From contig CAJNOI010000003.1 in NCBI GenBank assembly GCA_905250115.1, forward strand, positions 1,304,523-1,368,522: 64,000 nucleotides of DNA, given 5' to 3'. Within the stretch, counting starts at the first letter, position 1. Each line of letters begins with the position of its first letter. Source of the stretch: Adineta steineri (lineage: Eukaryota; Rotifera; Eurotatoria; Adinetida; Adinetidae). The position numbers and the translations under genes were made by a program. The notes beneath the pieces are model-generated. The model searched no databases. It was not told where the DNA came from and saw only the letters and a list, made by a program, of their open reading frames with translations. Positions 39,101 to 50,638 of this stretch are shown here, piece by piece.

Positions 39101-40089
39101 AAATAGTTGTTTCCTGGTTATTATCTACTCAGTATTTTAGTAGAAAAATAATCGTTATTGTTGCTGTTACAAAAATCTCTTTGTACTATTTAGGAAAGCT
39201 CTGTTTACGTTCAACCTAATAACATATTATCAAATATATAATGAAAAAGAGTACTAGAACTAACGAAAAGTTTATTTTGACATGATCACACAGCCTAGAT
39301 GAGTATCAACATATTGAATTCTATATCCTAAAAAGTTCTACTACATCTATTGTTTTATTAATATATATATATGTTCTAATTAATGTATTATAAATTCACA
39401 TTTTCAAGTTATATATCAAAGCCTTATTAGTCAAAACAAGCTTATTGAAATTAAGAATTCATTTGATACTTAAAATCAATTGATATGAACGTTTTTATTC
39501 CAGGACGAAAATAGACTCACGAGAGAGAATGACCGCTCGCGCCACTCACACTCACACACACAATTCACAGCACCAGCAGCACACATATAAGCAGAAAAGA
39601 AAAGAAAGTGAAAGTAAAAGAAAATGATGACAGAGATGAAATAGTTTGGTCAATCAAAAAAGAAAAAAAAAGGAACACAAGAGATTCGAGAATGATAAGA
39701 GGGAACAAAAAAAAACCACCGGCACGTTGAACGAAAAAAAAACCTTCTTCTTACATGAGTAGAGAAAAAGACAAAATCACAGAGAGAAAAAAATAAGCAC
39801 GACCAGCGTCATCTTTTTTTTTATATAGTATATGTCGAATCTAACTAGAACAAATCGTACAAGAATTTACCTAATGCAATGAAAACATAGAGATGTCTGT
39901 TTGACAGAGAAAAAAAAAGGAATAGAAGAAGAAGAAGTAGAAGAAAATGAAATATCTCACCGCACAGCCACATTCTCTCCTCACATACTCACACACACGA
40001 ACTTGAAAGTTTAATTTTCCCTCCTCTCTCTCTGTTTTTTGGTTTTTTGTTTATTTTATATATATATGTATATATCATGAAAAATATGT
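36196..40089. other. long intergenic region without visible gene
   Basis: In 3.9 kb I find no ORF with domain or splice support. It holds a degenerate tandem repeat near 36800-36965, repeated CAG/ACTACCTACT-like words near 38670-38770, and a purine-rich block with CACACA runs at 39530-39960. It includes the nicotinic receptor promoter and the importin beta 3' flank. Confidence 0.5.
39530..39960. repeat. purine-rich low-complexity block with CA runs
   Basis: AGAAAAGAAA-type runs and ACACACACA are concentrated here, just beyond the 3' end of the importin beta gene. Confidence 0.6.
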
Positions 40090-43000
40090 TCAATTATTTT
40101 TGATCTTTCGAATTTCTTTGGTTGCCCATGTTGCTAATGTTTTCGTTTTCATTACTTTTGATCGTTTTCCTTCAGCGATTAATTTTTCAATTGTATCTCT
40201 TTCAACATATTGTATCATTTGTTGTCCATATGATGTAACAAGATCACCAATAAGACCAATAGCTGAACCAACTATTGAATCAGATTTATTTGGATCACGT
40301 GCTATTGTTTCGATAAATTGCACTATAAATGGTAATTGACCTGTAACTAATTGTAATTCAGCAAGTGTTACTGAAGAATCACCGGCGGATGTTGCTGAAT
40401 TACGTAGGCCTTGAATAATACCAGTATATGCAGATAAACAACCTTCACGTAATTCATTAAGATAATCAATCATATCATAATCATTTTTAGCAACTTGTGC
40501 ACGACATGCTTGATTAAGTGTATTTAATACATGTTCAAGATATTTTTTAAAATAACTACCAATTGCTAAAGCTATATCACCAAATGTACTTAGAATTTGA
40601 GGTTTAACTGAACGATGTAGTTTATCATCCTAAAATAAATGAAGATATTAAAAAAAGAAAATTTATTTTATTAACTTACACCAAGACAAGTAAGTAGATG
40701 AGTCATTATTAGATCACAATATGGTGCTAATTTATCAAGTAATGAACGACTTAAATCTCCAACAACACCAACAGCAGCTGCACATATTTGATATTCAGCA
40801 TGATTATTTAATGCTTCATAGATAAATGGAAGAACATGATCAATATATTTGAGAAAATTTATTCCCAACACTATAAAAAAATGAAAAGATTATAATAACA
40901 TAGAATGACAATAATAATAACAAACCTTCAACAAGAGTACCAATTGCAACAAGTGCATCTTCTTGTACAGCACTTGCTTTACCACTATTTGTTTTCAACA
41001 TTTGTAATAAAGCTTGCATAATTGGATCCGATATAAGTGGAGCATCATTTGGATGCATTTTTCGAAGTACACTCTAAAATTTCCAGAAAAAAAAACATAA
41101 ATAATTCTACTAATCAATATATTTTTATGACACTCAAAAATTCTGTAATTATGACTAATATATATTCGATTCGAATTTTATTTTTCTCTTACTTGAAGTG
41201 TTGCACAAAGTAATGATTGAAGATCACTAATTTGTACTCTATCATTAGGATTAGCTGTATGACTTTCAACTGATATAACACGATTTAATCGATCAAGTAC
41301 AGTTACAGTTGTTTTTTGAACAGTGACATAACAATCCTAAAATAAAGAGAAAATAGAAAAAATATATTTTTTTTTAAAATAATTCATACTTTTGGACTAT
41401 GACGAATCATTTCCATTAATGCTTCATAAGCTGCATTACGTAAATTGGATTGATTACCATCAGGTCTATAATATTATATAAGAATTACAAAATTCTATAA
41501 ATCTTAATTTATATTTATACCTATCAGTTGATTCAATAAGTTTTTTAACAATTTCATCAAAAAATGGTGATAATAAATAAGTATTTGGTGTATCATCATC
41601 ATCTGAACATTCTGCATGTTCGTAAGCAGCACGAGCTAAACTTGAAAATGACTATATATAAATAAAAGAAAGAAAAAATTCATTTTTATTCTTTTTTTCT
41701 ATTCGAAAATTTATTATCATACCCAACAAATATTTGTTGCTACACGTGGAACATCTCCTAAACCATTAACAAGTGCACTTCCAATAGCTCGAAGTAATTC
41801 ATCATTCATAACAGCTTGGGAAACAAATTCAAATATACGTCCAATTGTCCATGCTGTTGTATCACGGACAGCAACATTTGGATCACGTAATAATTCAATT
41901 AAAAATGGTACGGCTTGTTCAGCAATTGGTTTTATACTTGCAACATCAGGTCCTTCTAACATTGAACCAAATGCCATAACAGCTGCTTCACGATGTTGCC
42001 AATTAGTATGTTTAATATTTTCACTTACGAACGGAAATACATATTGAATTATTGTATTTTCTGCACAATTAGCTAATAACATAAGACAAACACCTGCAGC
42101 TTTACATGGATTCCAATCATCATCATCATCTGTTTCTTCTTGCATAGTTAATCGTTGTAATAATACAGGTACTAAATATGGTAATGCACCGCGTGCATAA
42201 TAACGACTTGTTCGTTCCGGTTGACGATTTTGTTCTTGTGCCTTGAAATAAAAAGTAAAATAAAATATATTTGATTTTAAATCTTTACTTCTTGTTGAAG
42301 TAGTTGTAATTCATATTCTTCATCACAAACATTCGACCAAAATTCAATACCTTGTAAAGCTATTTCATCATGTGAAGATTTCATTGCATCCATAGTAATC
42401 TAAAAGGGAAAAATATAATTTTGCAAATATAAAATTAATAATTATTTACAGCAAATAAAGCAGGACCCATATAATATTCCATATAATCATAATATAATGT
42501 GAGAATTTTAACGAGATTCTGTAAAGCTGCTACTTGAATCTAAATAGAAAAAACTTATGATTAGAATAAAAAGAAAATCGTTGGTTATATTACTTTTAAA
42601 TTCGTTGATTGTGTGGCTTCACATACAACTTGCATAATATAATGTCGTTCACTCTAATAGAAATAAAAACAAATTGAATTTTTTTTAATTTGATTTCAAT
42701 AAGAATATTTTACATCATTTTGAAAATTATTCTTTGTAAATTCCAATGAATTAAGCATAGCTGTTGTAGCAGCAAGTCGAACATTATCATTTGTTTCTTC
42801 TTTACGCATACCATATACAAGTGCAGTTAAAATAACATTACTTTGAGGTACAAGTACATTTGACTCCTAAATAAAACAGAAAAAAAATAGAAACAAATAT
42901 TTTATTTTATATTCAAAACATACAATATCTTGACATATATAACCGAGTGCTTCCAAACTCGCTTCGCGAACATTATCAGGTCTACCAACAGTAGTCACAT

Positions 43001-43668
43001 TGGCGACAAGTCGTTCTATTTATATTTATTTGATAGAAATTTGTTTTAATATAATTAAAATCATATTTACCAATTAAATCTCGCCATTGACCTCGTGGTA
43101 ATTCAGCACAAGCTATATAACCAACACATTGGGCTGCTTGCGATGGTTTAGACGTTTCAGTACCGAGAGTATTGAAACACTGAATAATAATAAATCGAAT
43201 TATTAGAATAAATTACAAAATAAAATCTTACGTTATTTTTCACATGAGCTCTAACATCATCCGGTATACGAAGCCATCGTTCTTGACAAGCTTTTATATC
43301 ATCTCGTGAATAAAGTGCGTTTTTAAGTTGTAGTGCTAAATAAGAAATATAAATATTTCAATCTTTATTTATTCTTTTATTTACCTGCTTGTGTACGTGC
43401 TGTTGGATTATTTGTGGCGGTATTTAAAATATCGGAAAGTTGTTTCAAAAGTTCAGGCTAAAATGTAAAAATAAAATTTGATTTTAGTTTTTTTCTTTAA
43501 TTATTAAACATACTAAATTTTGTTCAGCTGCTTTAGCAAGAAAATTTCGGGCATTCTCCAAATCGTTTTGTGCTAAAAAAAATTCATATAGATTTTGTAA
43601 TAGAAATCTAGAAACCTACATCCAGTGACTGTTCGCTCGAGGATATTGATGAGCTCTTGTGCGGCCAT
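40090..43668 (-). CDS. KPNB1: importin subunit beta-1 (karyopherin beta-1)
   Basis: Importin beta-1 is the nuclear import receptor that carries importin-alpha cargo complexes through nuclear pores and releases them on binding RanGTP. About 16 short exons encode a HEAT-repeat protein of normal length (roughly 880 residues). It starts [16 protein letters not shown]. Diagnostic stretches include [19 protein letters not shown], the acidic Ran-binding loop [52 protein letters not shown], and the C-terminus [19 protein letters not shown] then [17 protein letters not shown]. An acceptor-like AAATAAG lies 4 nt before the start codon, and ribosomal protein S13 ends only 174 bp upstream on the same strand. 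Confidence 0.97.
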
Positions 43669-43842
43669 CGCACTTATTTAATTAAAAAAGGAAAATATTA
43701 AAAGTCAATCTAGAAACATAAGGATTTAGATGAAACAATTGTTTCTATTTTAACATGCTCTCTTTATTTATCTTTATTCTTTTTTTTTTTCTCTCTCATA
43801 TTAAAATGAGCAAAACAATCATGTTCTTTTTTTTATTTTTAA

Positions 43843-44464
43843 TTAAGCAAGAAGAGCAGCGGCTGTTGATGATTCGTATTTCCATGTTGGTGGTAGAACA
43901 TTTTTGGTTTTATAATATCGTGCCAAACGATGAATACGACTTTCAACAAGAATTAAACGAAATTTGGAATCTTTGTCTTTACGATTACGTTCCAAATGTT
44001 TACGAATAGCAACAGCTTTCTTAATTAAATGATGTAAATCTTCTGGTTTGCTTGGTGCAAGACCTTTTGCTTTCATAATACGTAAAATTTTACTTCCAGT
44101 AACAAAACGTGTTTGTGCAACACCGTGTGAATCACGAAGAATGACACCTATAATATGAAATTTTCATTTTTCTTTCTTTCAAAACTAACCAATTGATTTC
44201 TTACCGATTTGTGATGGTGTTAAACCTTTTTTAGCTAATTTGCAAATTTGATCAACAACATCTTCGGATGTTAATTTCAACCACTAATTAGATATCAAGA
44301 ATAATATAAATTTTACTTTTCGAGAGAAACTTACTGATGGAACAGTTCGTTTGTAAGGTAAAGCAGAATCTGAAATACCTTTGCTAGATAAAAAAAATAA
44401 AATTTAAACTCAAGAATAAATAAAGGAAATATCCTATATACCCAGGAGCATGCATACGACCCAT
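43843..44464 (-). CDS. RPS13: 40S ribosomal protein S13 (uS15)
   Basis: This is a universal small-subunit ribosomal protein. Four exons join in frame to about 151 residues: [59 protein letters not shown], and [20 protein letters not shown], ending [14 protein letters not shown]. This is nearly identical to animal S13 throughout. A pyrimidine-rich acceptor (TTTTTCTTTCTAG) lies 33 nt before the ATG. The gene is followed closely by importin beta-1 on the same strand. Confidence 0.98.
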
Positions 44465-45771
44465 GTTGATGATTTTGTCTCACGAACGAATCGAGATCTA
44501 GAAAGAAAAAAAAACGTATGAATTGTTGATTAAAAATGGACGTGAATGGTTATTTCTTTAAAAGAATAATAAATAAATAATATGGCCCTATTGAATTCGC
44601 TTTGGCCTCCGATTAGAAAAAGAAAGGATGAATTTTTGAAAAATTATTATTTTATTTTATTTTTCTATATAAAATAATTAAAAGAAAGAAGTTTTTTTTT
44701 GAATAAATTATTTCATTTTTTTTTATTAAGAAAATATCATTGTTAACACTGATTGGATAAGAATTATATCCAATGATGTAATTTCAAAGAATTGTTTGTC
44801 AATATTAGTAACAAAAAACAAGGCTTTTGTTCCTTTGAGGAAAAAACAACAGGAAGTTTTATCTATTAATTTTTAGACTATTTTGGAAATAATTTCATTT
44901 TTTTAGATTATTTAGAAATATCAATAATTGTTAAAGGTATAGGATTTCAAAGTTTAAGTGACCAATTATTATAAAACAATATAGATTAGAAGCTATTTCC
45001 TTTTTTTATGTGATGATATATTTGTGTGTCTCGTTTATAAATATGAAGAAAAAAGGTTGATTTGATTTTGATTTTGATGCTCTTTGAATACACTTATATA
45101 TATATGTATATTCCCGTGTTTGTTTTTTGATAATATTTACTTTATATACTATAAGCTAATGATTTATACCTGGATAATTGAAGGTTTTTACTGAATGTAT
45201 TCAATAATATGAATTCTACATTGAATATTTTATTTTATAAACGTTGATTTTTATATACCTCACAAAATAATTCTATTTTATCCTAAATAATAATATCCAT
45301 TGATGATAAGAAAAACATCAATAGATGTCCTATCTCCTAAAATACCTTTATTCACACATGAATGTTGTCTTACTCAATATTGATTATACTCTGTATTATT
45401 AACCCTCTATACCCTATACATATAATTTGATTTAAATATGTGTTTATATAAAAGACAACCCATATATATATATAAAGTTTTGAATAATTGTTTTAATCAT
45501 ATTTGAATTTCCCTTTTGTATTAATACTCCAGAAAGATATGATAAGTTGTACATGTATTTTTATTAGTTAAAAGTTAAAATACTTGTGATTTTTTAACTT
45601 ATACTTGTATAATATAAGGATTATAGTTTTAAATTTACATAAGATTAGATAGAATTTGTATAGTATAGAATCGTGTGAAATATTTATTAGAATAGGCGAA
45701 TGTGTTAAATAGGAAAAGTATATTAAATATCTTGTTTTTTGTTTTAGTTTTCGACGTAGTAACTATTCGTC
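44465..45771. promoter_or_regulatory. divergent spacer, RPS13 and RGG-protein gene
   Basis: This 1.3-kb AT-rich spacer lies between two divergently transcribed genes and must hold both promoters. No coding sequence is supported. An acceptor, TTTTGTTTTAG, ends at 45747, 24 nt before the RGG-gene ATG. Confidence 0.5.
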
Positions 45772-48726
45772 ATGTCGTCTCATCATCGCTCCGGTGGTCC
45801 TCCTTCGTTGATGGACGATGTGCACGATTTTGTAAGTTTATTACAAATTATTTAACATATATCTTTATTTCTTTATTTATTTAGGATCGTAATTTTCATT
45901 CACATCGTTTTGAAGGCGGTAGAGGTGATCATAGTCGAGGTGGTGGTGGTGGAATGAGAGGAAGAGGCGGTGGCGAAGGAGGCGGAATGCGAGGAAGAGG
46001 TGGTGGTGACAGAGGTGGAATGCGAGGAAGAGGAGGTGGTGATGGTGGATTTATTCCTCGAGGTGCTGCACGTGGTGGACGTGGAGATTTCCACCAACGT
46101 GATCGTTTTAATAATAATAATAATTTTAATCGTCACAATGATGAACAACGTGGTGGTAGTCAATCAAAAGTACCTAGTTTATTTGATGTTGATCAACAAC
46201 AATCACGATCATTTGATCGTAATGGTAATGGTCATCGTGGTGGTGGTGGTCGAGGACGAATGCCATATCCACGAGGAGGAGGAGGAGGAGGTGGTCGTCG
46301 TGATTCATCGGGAGATGATCAAAATCGTCATGGAGGAAGTAAACCAGGTGGAAACGAAGGACCACCTTCATTACTTGATTTTGGAAGTGAAAAATCAGGA
46401 TTACCACCAAATACCAGTAACAACTCAGTACCTTCACTTTTATCCGTCCAAGTTGACAATTCAGGTAAAAATATGATTGTCTTTCATATAATTATTAATT
46501 TAAATTTCATTCTAGCTGTACCATCACCTGGATCCGAACCAAATAAATCAATAGAAACACATAAAGAACATTCTCATGGAGATACTTCAAGTATACGATC
46601 AGGTACTTTTATTTTTGTTATTTGACTTAATGAATTAGATATATATATATATATTTAAATAGATCATTCATCTCATCGTGATAATCAAAGTCGATATCGT
46701 GATCGAGATTCACACAGATCAGATCGTGGTGGTTTTAGCCGATCATCTTCATTCAACAGGTATATTTGAATTATTTAATAATAGAACATCAAATATAATA
46801 TATGTAAATATTATTTTAGAGATCGTTCACGTTCACCACGTGATCGAGATCGAGATCGTGATCGTCATCCATCACGAGATGATCGTTCATTTGGCGGTGA
46901 TCATCGTCGAGGTGGTGGAAGAGGTGGAAGAGGCGGAAGAGGTGGTGGTGGTGATCATTTTGGTCGTGGTGGACGAGGAGGTGGTCATCATAATAGTCCA
47001 CGAGAACCACATCAATCACGTTTTGGTTCTGATAATAATCAACCACCTTGGCAAGATCGTCGAGAAGGAGGTCGGGGTGGTGGACGAGGTGGTTTTCATG
47101 ATCGTCAACATGACATTGGTGGTCATCAACGACCTAACGAACAGTTACCACCAGGTAATTAGTTAATTTGTCTTTGAAAAACTTTTTTTTATATAATTAT
47201 ATTTTTAGACAATCATCCATTTAACCGAAATGAACGATCAAATTTTAATGGTGCACCACCTCAAATGCGACCTTTTCAAGAAGGTTTTCAACATGGAAAT
47301 TTTGATCCAATGGGACCATCTCAACATAATCGACCAGATCTATTACAACCACCAAATTTCAATCAAGGACCACCATCTAATCGTCCAGATTTCTATCCTC
47401 CAAATTCTAATAATTCATCTTATCAACAGCATAATACTCGTAGTGGTGGTCGTCCAAGTCGTTTTACTGATCGACAAGATGATTATGATGATGATCAACC
47501 ATTAACAAAACCAAATTTTTCTCTTCCGAATGCTACAGCAACAACAACACCACTATATATTAATCAACCAACTAATCCAACATTTAGTCAAACACGTCCA
47601 TCAATGTCATCAACATTTTCTTCTCAACCACCTGCAAATATGTTTCAGCAAGGAGCACCTACTCATAATCAACCACCATCTCAGTTTGGATGGCCTAACC
47701 AACAACAGCAGCCACAACAACAACAACAACAAGGTGGACCAAATGCATATATGAATCAAGCACTTGCATCACTCGCTTCAAATGATCAACAGAATTCTAA
47801 TATGTCAGGATCTCAATCATCTAATAATTTCTATGGTAGTAATAATGATTTTCATCGACAACCACCTCCATCTTCTACAAATCAATTTTATCCAGGAGCT
47901 CCTCATCCTTCCCAAACTGGTAGCAAACAATCAAATGTTAATCGTACGTTTATATAATTACAATTTATTTTTTGATAATTATTTTGAATCTTTAGCTCAA
48001 TCAAACTCGTCTTTAATTCCACCACAACAACAAGCTCCACCTTCTGCTCCAGGTACAAATACAGCAGCAAATGCTAATAACACAGATGCTTGGCAACAGT
48101 ATTGTCAACAATATTGGTAAATATAAAATATTATTATATGTTTTTATACTAAATATTGATCTTCCTTTGAAGGCAATATATGCAACAACAACAACAAGCA
48201 GGTGGTGTTCAACCATCACCTACGCAGACCAATACTCCACAACAATTTCAACAGTCTCAACCAGGTTTATTATATAATTATTTTATACAATATATATATA
48301 ATCTCATTCTATACAATCATTTCTAGGATCAAAACCGCCAGCCAATTCATCTTCTACTGCTAGCAATACTCAAGATCCTGCTTTAAGTCAAGCAAATGCA
48401 AATGCATGGACTCAATACTGGTGAGTGTCATAATAAATCATTTCTATATCTTATACAATTGATCCGTACAAAAAAAAAGGATGCAATGTCAAGTATACAT
48501 GCAGCAGCAGCAACAACAACAACAACAACAATCCCAAACTTCATCAACGACAAATCCATCCACGATAGCAGCTCCTTCTCAACTTTATTCTCAAACATCA
48601 GGAAAACAACAACAGCAACAACAACAACATCAACAAATGCCATCATCCGGCTCCACATCAAATCAGAGTGGAGGATCTGGTGCCTCAGTATCAAACTGGC
48701 AAACATGGTTCAATCCAAAAGGATAA
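45772..48726 (+). CDS. RGG-rich, polyQ RNA-binding-type protein
   Basis: About ten exons join in frame to roughly 760 residues. The start is MSSHHRSGGPPSLMDDVHDF. It is followed by RGG/RGGG blocks with three near-identical GGGMRGRGGG units, recurring VPSLFD/PPSLLD/VPSLLS motifs, an RS/RD-rich stretch (SRSPRDRDRDRDRDRH), more RGG, and then a long Pro/Gln/Asn-rich region. The C-terminal part has repeated aromatic units (DAWQQYCQQYWQYMQQ; NAWTQYWMQCQVYMQQ) like the Tyr-rich repeats after the KH domains in FUBP/KSRP proteins, then CAG/CAA-coded Gln runs and SNWQTWFNPKG. No KH, RRM or helicase domain is visible. A role in RNA binding or granules is inferred from composition only. Confidence 0.8.
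48499..48534 (+). repeat. CAG/CAA repeat coding polyglutamine
   Basis: A mixed CAG/CAA run in the last exon of the RGG-protein gene encodes about ten Gln. A second Gln run lies at 48605-48636. Confidence 0.8.
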
Positions 48727-49064
48727 AAATAATATATTATTTGTTGTTTTCTTTTTCAGATGGATGAACAATCTCCGCTGAGAAAAAACAATTATACCGA
48801 TAGAAAATCTTGATTGATTTGTGTATAAAAAAAACTAATGTTTTCTCTTTTTTTTTCTTTTTTCGACACTTGTGCTTTATGCCTAATTGTATTGTTGTCA
48901 CTGTTTGATTTTCTTCTCTTTCGTTCTTTTCTACATATATGTTTGTGCACTTTTTTTTTGTTTGTCTCTATATAAATAAGTCTAAAACAACAAAACAGAC
49001 AAGTTCAATGGTGATAATTACAATTTGTTTACATATTCGTGTCTCTTTTTTTGCAGAATTTATT
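48727..49064. other. spacer between RGG-protein and WD40 genes
   Basis: This 338-bp same-strand spacer is T-rich and ends in a strong acceptor (CTTTTTTTGCAG at 49056), 8 nt before the next ATG. No gene is seen in it. Confidence 0.5.
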
Positions 49065-50638
49065 ATGGAAATTGAACCTATAATTATTCCAATTGAAGAA
49101 ACTAAGATAGAAGTTCAACCAAAACAACAACCACAAGATGTAGATGATGATGTAGAAAGTGATGATTATGATCAAATTTTTCAATCAGCTGAATTTGGTC
49201 GTTGGAGAAAAAATTCTCCTTATTTATATAATATGTTATTTTATGAATTACTTGAATGTCCATCACCAACTGTACAATGGCTTGATTATCATACAGTTAA
49301 AGGTGATCCAAAATGTGATTATTATCGTTTACTTATTGGTACACAAGGTGGACGTACACCAACTGATTCTCGCAATGAATTAACGGGTATATAAATATAT
49401 GAGAAAATAGAATTTATTCCATTATTACTCAATTATTTTTTTAGTTGTCGAAGTACGTCTTCCAATGCTTGAATACGACTTTTCTAAACAACCCGATCAA
49501 GGATTTGATGAATTAACTGGAGAACATGGTGGATATGAAATGGGTGTTCGTGGATCAAGTACGAAAAATTTTTATTTTCTAAAACATTTTTTTATTTTTT
49601 GATCTTTAAAATGTTTTTAGTGCATCCATATGTACCTATGTATCATGCGGGTGATGTAAATAAAGCACGTGCTATGCCTCAAAATACATTTAAAATTGCA
49701 AGTTTTTCATCGACAAATGATATTTTCTTATTTGATTACAGTAAACATCCAAGTAAATTAAATCCTGATGGAATTTGTCGACCACAAGCTATATTACGTG
49801 GACATACAGATGAAGGCTTTGCATTATCATGGCATCCAATGCAACAAGGCTTATTATTAAGTGGTGCTCAAGATGGTAAAATGTGTTTATGGAATTTAGA
49901 AAAAATGCCAAATAGTTCAGCGGCAACAGCAATAACAACGACAACAACAGTTACTAATGGAATTGAATGTAATACAATAATTGATCCAGTTGAAGTATTT
50001 AATTCAGAAAGAAAACTTGTTGATGCTGTTCATTGGCATCCAAGGTAAAGAAATAAATTGATTATGTATATAAAATTGCAAACGATTTTCTTTTTAGTCA
50101 TCCATCTGTATTTGGTGCAGCTGCTGGTTCAGGTACTCTACTTATAACTGATCTTCGTGCATCATCAGGTACTGCTGCACTTGTTGAATCATTATTTCCA
50201 TCAACATCATCATCATCAAAATGTCTTCAATTTCGTGTTAAAGTTCATACAGCTGATTGTAATTGTTTAGCTTTTCATCCAGTTAATGAATATGCTATAT
50301 TAACTGGTTCAGATGATGCATCTATTGCTCTATGGGATATGAGAAATTTATCAAAAGAAATTCGACGGTATGAACAAGCTCATCGTGATGGTGTACTTCA
50401 AGTAGCATGGAGTCCAATATCGCCAAGTATATTTGCATCGAGTAGTGCTGATCAACATGTTTTTGTTTGGGATCTTAATTCAAACGATGGAGTTATATTT
50501 GATCATAAAGGACATGATTCTCGTATACCAGATATAAGTTGGCATCCAACACGTCCTATAATTGCATCAGTTGCTGAAGATTCATCATTTCAGATATGGG
50601 AAGCAAATGCTGTTGAAAATGTTATTAATAGTATTTAA
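49065..50638 (+). CDS. divergent RBBP4/7-family WD40 histone chaperone
   Basis: RBBP4/7 (p48/Caf1) proteins carry H3-H4 in CAF-1, PRC2, NuRD and HDAC complexes. Four exons join in frame to about 480 residues. The N-terminal helix region GRWRKNSPYLYNMLFYELL and then TVQWLDYH match the IWKKNTPFLYD..WPSLTAQWLP signature. The blades follow the family closely: GDVNKARAMPQN, DYSKHPSKLNPDG, LRGHTDEGFALSWHP, VHTADCNCLAFHPVNEYAIL, SDDASIALWDMRNL, VAWSPISPSIFASSSADQ, ISWHPTRPIIASVAEDS. Differences include an acidic N-terminal extension, a Thr/Ala-rich loop (about 49910-49960) and absence of the acidic/PP loop before the last blade. The first ATG after the acceptor was chosen as start. Confidence 0.85.

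Noticed and set aside
45900..46440. Ser/Thr-rich and His-rich frames antisense or shifted to the RGG gene
   Set aside because: They are frame shadows of GGT/CGA-type RGG codon repeats. The sense RGG frame continues across exon joins, while these do not.
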